Assembly (NCBI GenBank): GCA_030697085.1
Contig: JAUYQT010000082.1
Coordinates: forward strand, 1 to 7,452
Length of the DNA stretch: 7,452 nucleotides
Source: Azonexus sp.
GTDB lineage: Bacteria > Pseudomonadota > Gammaproteobacteria > Burkholderiales > Rhodocyclaceae
Reading direction: 5' to 3'
Of this stretch, positions 1-5,247 are shown piece by piece. Both the position numbers and the translations under genes were made by a program. The notes beneath the pieces were generated by a model. That model was not told where the DNA came from. It did not search any database and saw only the letters and a list, made by a program, of their open reading frames with translations. How positions within the stretch are numbered: the stretch's first letter is position 1; each line of letters starts with the position of its first letter.

Positions 1-704
1 ATCAGCAACTTGAGCGCGATATGTGTGACAGGATATCCACCATGTTTTTCTAGGGCTACAGACAGCTTGGCTATCTCCTCCTTGCTCAATGCTTTGGCGT
101 GCTCTGTCTTAGGCTTGGCGATAGCACCCTTCAATGCGGCAGCAGGATCAACATCCGCTCGCAATGTAGATACGGCATAACGGAATACGGCGCCTATCCA
201 CTGGCGCAAGTTAATCGCTACAGTTTCCGCTCCACGGGCTTCAGCTTTTTTCAGGATAGCGAGGATGTGAGCAGCAGTCACCTGACGGATAGGCATCGCC
301 CCAATCACAGAATAGACATCACTTGCGAAAAAACGAGTTATCTGGCGCAAAGTGTATGGCGCCCACCCCAATTTTTTCATTGCTATCCACTCCTCTGCAA
401 CGCCCTGGAATGTTGTCGCTAATTTTTGATGCTGGGCTAGCTGGAGAGTCTTTCTGGCTTGCGCGGGATTGATGCCTTGCGCTACTTGTTCCCTAGCCTC
501 GGCTGCAGTTTTGCGAGCATCACTCAATTTAACAGCCGGGTATGCGCCGATACTAAATATGGATGCTTTTCCAGCAAGTCTGTAGCGATATTGCCACAAC
601 TTTGCTCCTGAAGAACGCACCAACAAGCGCAGTCCAACAGCATCGGCTAGGGAGTAATCTTTGTCGGAAGTCTTGGCATTACGGATAGCTGTATCAGTCA
701 GCAT
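1..704 (-). CDS. P4-type tyrosine recombinase (integrase), N-terminal part, runs off the left edge
   Basis: The reverse strand reads openly from an ATG at 704 to the window edge, giving 234 residues. The protein begins MLTDTAIRNAK and continues with GLRLLV, LWQYRYR and FSIGAYPAVKLSDAR. These are hallmarks of the N-terminal arm-DNA-binding domain (DUF4102 type, about residues 1-85) of P4-like prophage and genomic-island integrases. A core-binding domain follows (about 95-190, with EEWIAMKKLGWAPYTLRQI). The linker LSKEEIAKLSVALEKHGGYP then leads into the catalytic domain; the catalytic R-H-R-Y residues lie beyond the window. Family members are about 400 residues long, so a little over half is present. 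The start matches the family N-terminus, but no good Shine-Dalgarno precedes it; an inverted repeat does (706-735). By family role it should integrate and excise the element to the left, with the att site on its upstream side, where the trpG remnant lies. Codon use is AT-richer than in trpE. Confidence 0.93.
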   Translation of the reverse strand, partial: MLTDTAIRNAKTSDKDYSLADAVGLRLLVRSSGAKLWQYRYRLAGKASIFSIGAYPAVKLSDARKTAAEAREQVAQGINPAQARKTLQLAQHQKLATTFQGVAEEWIAMKKLGWAPYTLRQITRFFASDVYSVIGAMPIRQVTAAHILAILKKAEARGAETVAINLRQWIGAVFRYAVSTLRADVDPAAALKGAIAKPKTEHAKALSKEEIAKLSVALEKHGGYPVTHIALKLL

Positions 705-705
705 A

Positions 706-735
706 TTGTGAGTAACAAGCAATCGTTACTCACAA
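706..735. repeat. Perfect 11-bp inverted repeat upstream of the integrase start
   Basis: TTGTGAGTAAC (706-716) is the exact reverse complement of GTTACTCACAA (725-735), with an 8-bp spacer (717-724). The inner arm ends one base from the integrase ATG. In the integrase mRNA this would be an 11-bp hairpin covering the place where a ribosome binding site should be. As DNA it could equally be a dimeric operator or a recombination-directionality-factor or integrase binding site. The geometry is directly visible; the role is inference. Confidence 0.75.
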
Positions 736-750
736 ATCGAGTGGCTGTCT

Positions 751-845
751 ATGGACCACAATGGACGATAACGAACGACGCTTAACTCTAAATTATTGTT
801 TTTATGGTATTAAATTGTTAATCCTGAATCTAATCGAATCTTAAT
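751..845. repeat. Short direct repeats between integrase and trpG remnant (candidate arm-type sites)
   Basis: Two pairs of short direct repeats, each spaced by 10 bp (one helical turn), lie between the integrase start and the trpG remnant. ATGGAC occurs at 751 and 761. GAATCTAATC (826-835) is followed directly by GAATCTTAAT (836-845). P4-type att regions carry several short integrase arm sites close to the crossover point, so these are candidates. The repeats are short and could be chance in AT-rich DNA. Confidence 0.3.
792..821 (-). promoter_or_regulatory. Possible sigma70-type promoter for the integrase
   Basis: On the minus strand TTAACA (821-816) and AATAAT (797-792) are separated by 18 bp in an AT-rich stretch, about 90 bp upstream of the integrase ATG. 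It is a reasonable but imperfect -35/-10 pair. AT-rich DNA gives many such matches, so this is weak evidence. Confidence 0.25.
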
Positions 846-880
846 AGACAACAATGCTTATTTTCGATCATTAGCAGCAT
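830..880 (-). pseudogene. trpG: trpG 5' end, truncated by the integrated element
   Basis: Seventeen bases after the trpE stop, an ATG at 880 is preceded by GAGGGG (892-887) with a 6-nt spacer, a strong ribosome binding site. It opens the reading MLLMIEN and then departs into KHCCLLRFD and a TAG at 832-830. Anthranilate synthase component II (TrpG) of beta- and gammaproteobacteria typically begins MLLMIDNYDSFTYN and commonly lies directly after trpE. The first seven codons therefore match trpG (D6 reads E), and homology ends at codon 6-8. The break coincides with the AT-rich flank of the integrase, so the likely crossover or att core lies around 860-880. What remains here is not functional. 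The rest of trpG should sit at the far end of the element, outside this window. The identification rests on position, RBS and the short N-terminal match. Confidence 0.82.
855..880. other. Inferred att site (element/chromosome junction) in the trpG start
   Basis: The trpG-like sequence stops matching the family between about 865 and 858. To the right is GC-rich trp operon DNA; to the left is AT-rich DNA leading to the integrase. The shared att core would be some part of the codons ATG-CTG-CTA-ATG-ATC-GA. Only one end is visible, so the core length cannot be measured. Confidence 0.6.
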
Positions 881-897
881 TTGCTTCCCCTCGTCAC

Positions 898-2385
898 TCA
901 GTCAAACCGTGTATCCAGGCCTTGCTCCGCCAATTCGGCGGCACGTAAAACGGCGCGCGCTTTGGTTTGGGTTTCGACCCATTCGGAATGCGGATCGGAG
1001 TCGGCAACGATACCGGCACCGGCCTGAACGTGGAGTTTCTTATCTTTAACAACGGCGGTACGGATGGCGATGGCCAAATCCATATCCCCGTTAAAACCGA
1101 GGTAACCGACGGCACCGGCATAAATGCCACGTTTGACCGATTCCAGTTCGTCAATAATTTCCATCGCCCGAATTTTCGGCGCGCCGGACACGGTGCCTGC
1201 GGGGAAGGTGGCTTTTAGTACGTCAAGCGCATCCAGACCTGGCTGCAGCTTGCCTTCGACATTGGAAACGATGTGCATCACATGCGAATAACGTTCGATA
1301 AGCATGTTTTCCGTAAGCTTGACACTGCCGATTTTAGCGACGCGACCGCAGTCGTTGCGGCCGAGATCAAGCAACTGGGTGTGCTCGGCGCGCTCTTTCT
1401 CGTCAGCGAGCAATTCAACGGCCAGCGCTGCATCTTCTTCCGGCGTGGCGCCGCGTTTGCGGGTGCCGGCAATCGGCCGCACGGTGACGCGATCACCTTC
1501 GAGGCGGACGAGAATTTCCGGCGAAGCGCCCACAACATGAAAGTCTTCGAAATCGAAGTAGAACATGTAGGGCGAGGGATTGAGACTACGCAGCGTGCGG
1601 TAAAGCGCCAGCGGGCTGGCCTGAAAAGGCTTGGTCATGCGTTGCGACAGCACGACCTGCATGATGTCGCCCTCGGTGATGTATTCCTTGGCCTTGAGCA
1701 CGGCATTTTTGAACTCGACTTCACCAAACATCGAAACGGCAGGCTCGGAGTGCACCGGTTGCTCGCTGGGAATGCTGACCGGCGTACGCAATTTTCCCAG
1801 TAACTCTTTCAGGCGCGCCCGCGCTTTTTGGTAAGCGCCGGGAAAGCCGGGTTCGGCGTAGACGATCAGGGTCAGTTTTCCCGAGAGGTTATCGACAACA
1901 GCGATTTCTTCGGAGAGCAGCAGGCCAATATCGGGCGTGCCGATGTTATCTGGCTTGTGTTTGTCGATCAGCTTGCTTTCGACGTAGCGTACGGTGTCAT
2001 AGCCGAAACACCCGACCAGGCCACCGCAGAATCGCGGCAACCCAGCGCTCGGCGGGGCGCGAAAACGCAGCATGAACTGGCCGATGAAGTCGAGTGGGTT
2101 GGTATCGTCGACCCGCTCGGCAACGCGGTTAGCGGTTAGCACCAACACTTGCTGACCATTGACGATAATTCGGGTTGAAGCGGCCAGTCCGATGATCGAA
2201 TAGCGACCGAAGCGTTCGCCGCCCTGCACGGATTCGAGCAGGTAGGAATAATGGCCGTTGTTCGCGCCGCTGGTCAGCTTGAGATAGATGGAGAGTGGCG
2301 TGTCGAGATCGGCAAACGTTTCCAGGGTGACGGGAATACGGTTGTAGCCTTCTGCGGCGAGCGAATTGAATTCTGTTTCAGTCAT
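898..2385 (-). CDS. trpE: Anthranilate synthase component I
   Basis: TrpE converts chorismate to anthranilate, the first committed step of tryptophan synthesis, using ammonia from the TrpG glutaminase subunit in the cytoplasm. The start at 2385 ([13 protein letters not shown]) gives 495 residues, the normal length. GAGG at 2397-2394 lies 8 nt upstream, so the open frame's extension up to 2517 is not needed. Near the N-terminus, [20 protein letters not shown] contains the LLES element of the tryptophan feedback site. The C-terminal chorismate-binding domain is complete: [87 protein letters not shown] and [17 protein letters not shown]. It lies downstream of rpe and gph on the same strand. Its natural partner trpG follows but is cut off after about seven codons, so co-expression of the two subunits is probably disturbed. 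No terminator is visible after trpE, so its transcript may run into the integrase. Confidence 0.97.
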   Translation of the reverse strand: MTETEFNSLAAEGYNRIPVTLETFADLDTPLSIYLKLTSGANNGHYSYLLESVQGGERFGRYSIIGLAASTRIIVNGQQVLVLTANRVAERVDDTNPLDFIGQFMLRFRAPPSAGLPRFCGGLVGCFGYDTVRYVESKLIDKHKPDNIGTPDIGLLLSEEIAVVDNLSGKLTLIVYAEPGFPGAYQKARARLKELLGKLRTPVSIPSEQPVHSEPAVSMFGEVEFKNAVLKAKEYITEGDIMQVVLSQRMTKPFQASPLALYRTLRSLNPSPYMFYFDFEDFHVVGASPEILVRLEGDRVTVRPIAGTRKRGATPEEDAALAVELLADEKERAEHTQLLDLGRNDCGRVAKIGSVKLTENMLIERYSHVMHIVSNVEGKLQPGLDALDVLKATFPAGTVSGAPKIRAMEIIDELESVKRGIYAGAVGYLGFNGDMDLAIAIRTAVVKDKKLHVQAGAGIVADSDPHSEWVETQTKARAVLRAAELAEQGLDTRFD

Positions 2386-2455
2386 GGGGGAAGCCTCAAA
2401 AATGACAGGTATTGCGTACTGGTGCTTGGCGCCGCGAAGGGGCGCGAAAGAGAGT

Positions 2456-2539
2456 TCAGGGGCGCCAGCGCCGCCAACCCTGAGACCGGCCATTGCTTCC
2501 TTGGCCGGGCCGTTCATTCCAGATACGCAAAGGGGTCAT
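2456..2539 (-). CDS. Candidate trp leader peptide (27 residues) upstream of trpE
   Basis: A short ORF on the minus strand starts at an ATG (2539) that overlaps the gph TGA as ATGA. It ends at TGA 2458-2456, 70 bp before trpE. It encodes 27 residues with three Trp codons, two of them near the end in GWRRWRP. Attenuated trp operons carry a short leader peptide with clustered Trp codons before trpE. Downstream, GCGCC (2433-2429) and GGCGC (2445-2441) can pair, and the Trp-codon region (GGCGCTGGCGCC) can compete for the same bases. Against this, no strong hairpin with a directly attached T-run is present: the TTTTT just before trpE follows only a weak stem. No clear Shine-Dalgarno precedes the ATG, though coupling to gph termination could serve. 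TGG is also not rare in GC-rich DNA, so chance remains possible. Confidence 0.35.
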   Translation of the reverse strand: MTPLRIWNERPGQGSNGRSQGWRRWRP

Positions 2540-3228
2540 TTGTTCGTGAGGTCTTGAAAAGTGAGCGCTTGCTGGTAAGCGGCAAGCAAATCGGATACTA
2601 GCGCATCGCAATCTGCCCTGTCCACCGGCTCACCTTCGTTGTAGCCGTAGGGCACGGCATAGGCCAGACAGCCCGCAGCATGGGCGGCGTGAATGTCGTG
2701 TTTCGAGTCACCGATATGCAGATTGCGGTCGGGCCGAACTTTGAACAGCCGGCAGGCGTGCAGAAGCGGTTCCGGATGCGGCTTCTTGTGGGCGGTGGTA
2801 TCGCCGGAGACGATGACGTCGAAGTAGTCGGTCATCCCCATGCGGTCGAGCAGGGCTCCGGTGAACATGCCCGGTTTGTTGGTGACAACGCCCATTTTCA
2901 GACCACTGGTTTTCCAGGCGTTGAGACCTTCGATCACGCCCGGATAAATCTGGGTAAATTGGCCGTTGACCGCAGCATAGTGACGTTTGAAGGATTCAAT
3001 AGCTTCGTGCAGCCTCTCGGCGCTGGGCGGCTGGGTATGGGTCAGGCAGCGCTCGACCAGCACCGCCATGCCCTTGCCGACAAAGCGATGGATTTCAGCC
3101 AGACTGCGCGACGGCTCGCCGATTTCTGCAAGCATCAGGCGACAGGCTTCGGCCAGGTCGGCGATGGTGTCGAGCAGCGTGCCGTCGAGGTCGAAGGTAA
3201 CGGATTGGAAGTGCATGGGGGAAGTCAT
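2536..3228 (-). CDS. gph: Phosphoglycolate phosphatase, HAD family
   Basis: Gph hydrolyses 2-phosphoglycolate, formed during DNA repair or by oxygenation reactions, to glycolate. The HAD motifs are all visible in the 230-residue reading: FDLDGTLLDT (nucleophile D13 and D15), VVTNKPG (motif II Thr), HKKPHPEPLL (motif III Lys) and HIGDSKHDIHAA (motif IV acidic pair). The helical cap lies between motifs I and II (about residues 20-90). Length is normal for bacterial Gph (220-250). The start is uncertain: ATG 3228 lies inside an inverted-repeat arm, while ATG 3216 (MHFQSVTFDLDG) gives a more usual N-terminus; neither has a clear Shine-Dalgarno. It follows rpe on the same strand and precedes trpE, an order common in beta- and gammaproteobacteria. 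Its TGA overlaps the ATG of the candidate trp leader. Related HAD phosphatases of other specificity are possible, but the context favours Gph. Confidence 0.93.
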   Translation of the reverse strand: MTSPMHFQSVTFDLDGTLLDTIADLAEACRLMLAEIGEPSRSLAEIHRFVGKGMAVLVERCLTHTQPPSAERLHEAIESFKRHYAAVNGQFTQIYPGVIEGLNAWKTSGLKMGVVTNKPGMFTGALLDRMGMTDYFDVIVSGDTTAHKKPHPEPLLHACRLFKVRPDRNLHIGDSKHDIHAAHAAGCLAYAVPYGYNEGEPVDRADCDALVSDLLAAYQQALTFQDLTNK

Positions 3229-3324
3229 TAGTTATTAGTCGGTAGCTGTTAGTCGGTAGTTGTCAGTTAAGGTGGAGGTTCTGAGGGTTTTGCTAATAAC
3301 TCAAGCCACTAACAACTAATGACT
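3223..3324. repeat. Degenerate heptamer repeats flanked by a 17-bp inverted repeat, between rpe and gph
   Basis: From 3224 the plus strand reads as tandem 7-mers: GTCATTA, GTTATTA, GTCGGTA, GCTGTTA, GTCGGTA, GTTGTCA and a decayed GTTAAGG. From the other side the minus strand gives GTCATTA (3323-3317), GTTGTTA (3316-3310), GTGGCTT and, after two bases, GTTATTA (3300-3294). The outer arms 3223-3239 and 3308-3324 are inverted repeats matching at 16 of 17 positions; the one mismatch is a G-U pair in the rpe-gph transcript. The right arm contains the rpe stop codon (3318-3316) and the left arm contains the upstream gph ATG (3228-3226). The loop is 68 nt. This may be a small repetitive, MITE-like element or an RNA structure linking rpe termination to gph initiation. 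Confidence 0.75.
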
Positions 3325-4023
3325 GGCTTTCAGCAACTCGGCGCGCAGCGCCGCAATGATCGAGTTATAGCGCTGCGGGTCACTGTCCTTGCCGGCGCCA
3401 TAAACCGCGGAGCCGGCTACGAAGGCGTCGACGCCAGCCCGGGCGATCTCGGCGATATTGGCGACATTGACACCCCCATCAATTTCCAGACGGATGCGGC
3501 GGCCGGTTGCTTGTTGGTAGGCGTCGAGTTTGGCCCGTGCCAGCTTGGCTTTTGCCAAGGTGCCGGGAATGAATTTCTGCCCACCAAAACCGGGATTGAC
3601 GCTCATCAGCAGAATGACATCGATCTTGTCCATGACGTAGTCCATGTACTCAAGCGGCGTCGCCGGATTGAAGACGAGGCCGGCCTGACAACCGGCATCA
3701 CGAATCAGCCCGAGACTGCGGTCGACATGCTCGGAGGCTTCAGGATGAAAAGTAATGATGTTGGCGCCCGCTTTGGCGAAGTCGGGGATGATGCGATCAA
3801 CCGGTTTGACCATCAGATGCACATCAATCGGCGCCGTGGTGCACGGGCGAATGGCTTCGCAAACCAGCGGTCCGATGGTTAAATTGGGAACATAATGGTT
3901 GTCCATCACGTCGAAGTGAATCCAGTCGGCGCCCGAAGCGATGACATTGACCACTTCTTCGCCGAGCTTGGCGAAGTTGGCAGAAAGCAGGCTCGGTGCG
4001 ATGATGAAATCTTTGGCTGACAT
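3316..4023 (-). CDS. rpe: Ribulose-phosphate 3-epimerase
   Basis: Rpe interconverts ribulose 5-phosphate and xylulose 5-phosphate in the pentose phosphate pathway (and the Calvin cycle, where present), in the cytoplasm. The 235-residue protein is a full-length TIM barrel. The metal and catalytic residues are visible: HFDVMD (H36, D38), DVHLMV (H69) and LEIDGGVN (D182). Other family signatures are [33 protein letters not shown] and [14 protein letters not shown], the last being the flexible active-site loop. AGGA at 4034-4031, 7 nt before ATG 4023, supports the start. Rpe heads the leftward rpe-gph-trpE unit and is divergent from apaG. Its last codons and stop (AGT CAT TAG) fall inside the inverted-repeat arm of the heptamer element, so the extreme C-terminus may have been altered by that repeat. 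Confidence 0.97.
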   Translation of the reverse strand: MSAKDFIIAPSLLSANFAKLGEEVVNVIASGADWIHFDVMDNHYVPNLTIGPLVCEAIRPCTTAPIDVHLMVKPVDRIIPDFAKAGANIITFHPEASEHVDRSLGLIRDAGCQAGLVFNPATPLEYMDYVMDKIDVILLMSVNPGFGGQKFIPGTLAKAKLARAKLDAYQQATGRRIRLEIDGGVNVANIAEIARAGVDAFVAGSAVYGAGKDSDPQRYNSIIAALRAELLKASH

Positions 4024-4055
4024 GATGTATTCCTAAACAAGAACAGATAACCGAA

Positions 4056-4061
4056 ATTATC
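4056..4061 (-). promoter_or_regulatory. Possible -10 box of the rpe-gph-trpE unit
   Basis: The rpe/apaG gap is only 40 bp (4024-4063). On the minus strand it contains GATAAT (4061-4056), a good -10 match about 32 bp upstream of the rpe start. No convincing -35 hexamer is seen at 16-18 bp; it would lie within the apaG coding sequence. The two divergent promoters must overlap the opposite gene's start. Confidence 0.3.
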
Positions 4062-4063
4062 CC

Positions 4064-4447
4064 ATGCCCGACTCCAACAAGTACCGCATCGATATCCAAC
4101 CCGTAGCGCAGTTCATCCCCGACCAGTCCGATCCGGATGAAAGTCGTTATCTTTTTGCTTACACCATCACGATCAAAAACGTTGGCGAAGTACCCGCCCA
4201 ACTGGTTTCCCGGCACTGGATCATTACCGATGGCAATAACGAAGAACAGGAAGTCCGCGGTCTTGGCGTCGTCGGCAAACAACCGATGCTCAAGCCCGGT
4301 GAGAGCTTTCAATACACCAGCGGCTCTTCGCTGACCACACCGGTCGGCACCATGAAAGGCACTTATCAAATGGTGGCCGAGGACGGCACGCACTTCAATG
4401 CCGAAATCCCGGAGTTTACGCTGGCCATGCCGAGGGTTTTACACTGA
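4064..4447 (+). CDS. apaG: ApaG family protein
   Basis: The 127-residue protein is a complete ApaG: a single fibronectin-III-like beta domain, usually 120-130 residues long. Diagnostic sequence includes FAYTITIKNVGEVPAQLVSR, HWIITDGNN, VRGLGVVGKQPMLKPGESF, YTSGSSLTTPVGTMKG and a C-terminal FTLAMPRVLH. ApaG binds divalent metals and pyrophosphate compounds. Its cellular role is not firmly known; in enterics it is co-transcribed with apaH and linked to cobalt/magnesium phenotypes. Here it sits divergent from rpe, with no apaH or ksgA neighbour in the window. Its TGA (4445-4447) overlaps the likely CTG start of the following methyltransferase, so the two are probably co-translated. The Shine-Dalgarno before ATG 4064 is weak. 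Confidence 0.95.
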   Translation: MPDSNKYRIDIQPVAQFIPDQSDPDESRYLFAYTITIKNVGEVPAQLVSRHWIITDGNNEEQEVRGLGVVGKQPMLKPGESFQYTSGSSLTTPVGTMKGTYQMVAEDGTHFNAEIPEFTLAMPRVLH

Positions 4448-5037
4448 GCCTGAAGCACACCTACACGCTGATCGCCCCGTTTTACGATGCGATCATTGGC
4501 CGAGCGACGCAGGCCGCGCGCCAACGCAGCCTGGCCGCCCTGCCCGCCGAGCCCGGTCGGGTCTTGCTGGCCGGGGTGGGCACCGGGCTGGATTTGCCGC
4601 ACCTGCCGTCACAGCATCATTACATCGGCCTTGATCTGAACCACGCCATGCTGCAGCGCGCCCTGCCCCGTATTAACCAGTTCGATTTCGGACCGGTCCA
4701 GGGCGATGCTCAGCGCCTGCCATTTGCCGACGCCAGCTTTGATAACGCCGTGCTACATCTCATTCTGGCGGTCGTTCCGGAGCCGGCTCATTGTCTTGCC
4801 GAGGTGGCGCGGGTTTTGCAACCGGGCGGCACAGTGCTGATCTTTGACAAATTTTTACGCCGCGGCCAGCCGGCCCTATTGCGGCGATTGGCCAATCCGC
4901 TGATACGCCGGGTGGCAACGCGACTCGATGTCGTTTTTGAAGACTTGCTCGCGACAACCCCCGAACTGAGGCTGGAAGATGATCAAGCCGCGCTGGCCGG
5001 AGGCTGGTTCCGCATGATTCGGCTACAGAAGCGCTAA
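4444..5037 (+). CDS. Class I SAM-dependent methyltransferase, probable CTG start
   Basis: The 197-residue protein is a Rossmann-fold methyltransferase of the UbiE/Methyltransf_11 type. Motif I is VLLAGVGTG (about residues 40-48), post-I acidic IGLDLN (D64), motif II QGDAQRLPFADASFD (about 86-100) and motif III RVLQPGGTVLIFDKFL. The substrate cannot be inferred. An internal TTG at 4564 would start inside motif I and destroy the SAM site. In-frame codons run back to the apaG end without any ATG or GTG at a usable place. CTG 4444 gives SLKHTYTLIAPFYD, the usual N-terminal helix of this group (xxYxxIAPFYD). It has GAGGG (4432-4436) 7 nt upstream and overlaps the apaG TGA by 4 nt as CTGA. That makes CTG the best-supported start. 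In motif I the usual acidic residue before GxGxG is replaced (LLAGVGTG), which may be lineage-specific. Confidence 0.85.
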   Translation: MSLKHTYTLIAPFYDAIIGRATQAARQRSLAALPAEPGRVLLAGVGTGLDLPHLPSQHHYIGLDLNHAMLQRALPRINQFDFGPVQGDAQRLPFADASFDNAVLHLILAVVPEPAHCLAEVARVLQPGGTVLIFDKFLRRGQPALLRRLANPLIRRVATRLDVVFEDLLATTPELRLEDDQAALAGGWFRMIRLQKR

Positions 5038-5247
5038 AGCGTGCTTCATCCAGCGCTCGACCTCCATGCAGGAGCCAGACGCAGCTGCCCACCGTTATAT
5101 GGCACCTGACTCGCTGATTGAGTTTCTGAAGGCCTTGAAATTATGCGAAAACCAAGGGCATCGCACCGACTATCTCCGCGATGCCTTGCCCGCTGGTCAA
5201 CTCAAGACTATTCATATCTGGGAACTATGCATAACGGCCGAAGGTAG
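5038..5247. other. Convergent intergenic gap without a supported gene
   Basis: This gap separates the 3' ends of the methyltransferase (plus) and the ATPase (minus). A plus-strand open frame from ATG 5066 runs through it (residues such as DSLIEFLKALKLCENQG) and on into the ATPase antisense region. It has no Shine-Dalgarno and no recognised family. A minus-strand stretch ending at TAG 5025-5023 reads MEVERWMKHALA, which loosely resembles the N-terminus of TadA-type deaminases, but it stops at once. Both could be relics or chance. Confidence 0.4.
5155..5187. terminator. Hairpin between convergent genes, possible terminator
   Basis: GGCATCGC (5157-5164) and GCGATGCC (5178-5185) form a perfect 8-bp stem with a 13-nt loop. 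It can be extended by an adjoining G-T and A-T pair, or read as a 10-bp stem with one bulge. It lies about 120 bp after the methyltransferase stop and 60 bp after the ATPase stop. There is no T-run on either strand, so it is not a classical intrinsic terminator. Confidence 0.4.

Noticed and set aside
99..422. Plus-strand 107-codon ORF at the left end
   Set aside because: Antisense to the integrase, whose reading frame is continuous and family-typical.
705..897. tRNA gene as the integrase target
   Set aside because: P4-type integrases often sit beside a tRNA, but no cloverleaf or T-loop (GTTCGANNC-type) sequence is visible; trpG start codons are found instead.
1273..1803. Plus-strand open frame of 176 codons inside trpE
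   Set aside because: Antisense shadow of a well-supported trpE; no family signature.
2386..2517. N-terminal extension of trpE to an ATG at 2517 (539 residues)
   Set aside because: The extension ([16 protein letters not shown]...) does not look like TrpE, and ATG 2385 has a GAGG at 8 nt and gives the usual length.
2680..3231. Plus-strand open frame of 183 codons opposite gph
   Set aside because: Antisense shadow of gph, which carries all HAD motifs.
3223..3324. CRISPR-like array
   Set aside because: The units are contiguous degenerate heptamers without spacers, and the two sides are inverted.
3824..4393. Minus-strand open frame of 189 codons across rpe start and apaG
   Set aside because: Out-of-frame shadow; rpe and apaG are both fully supported in their own frames.
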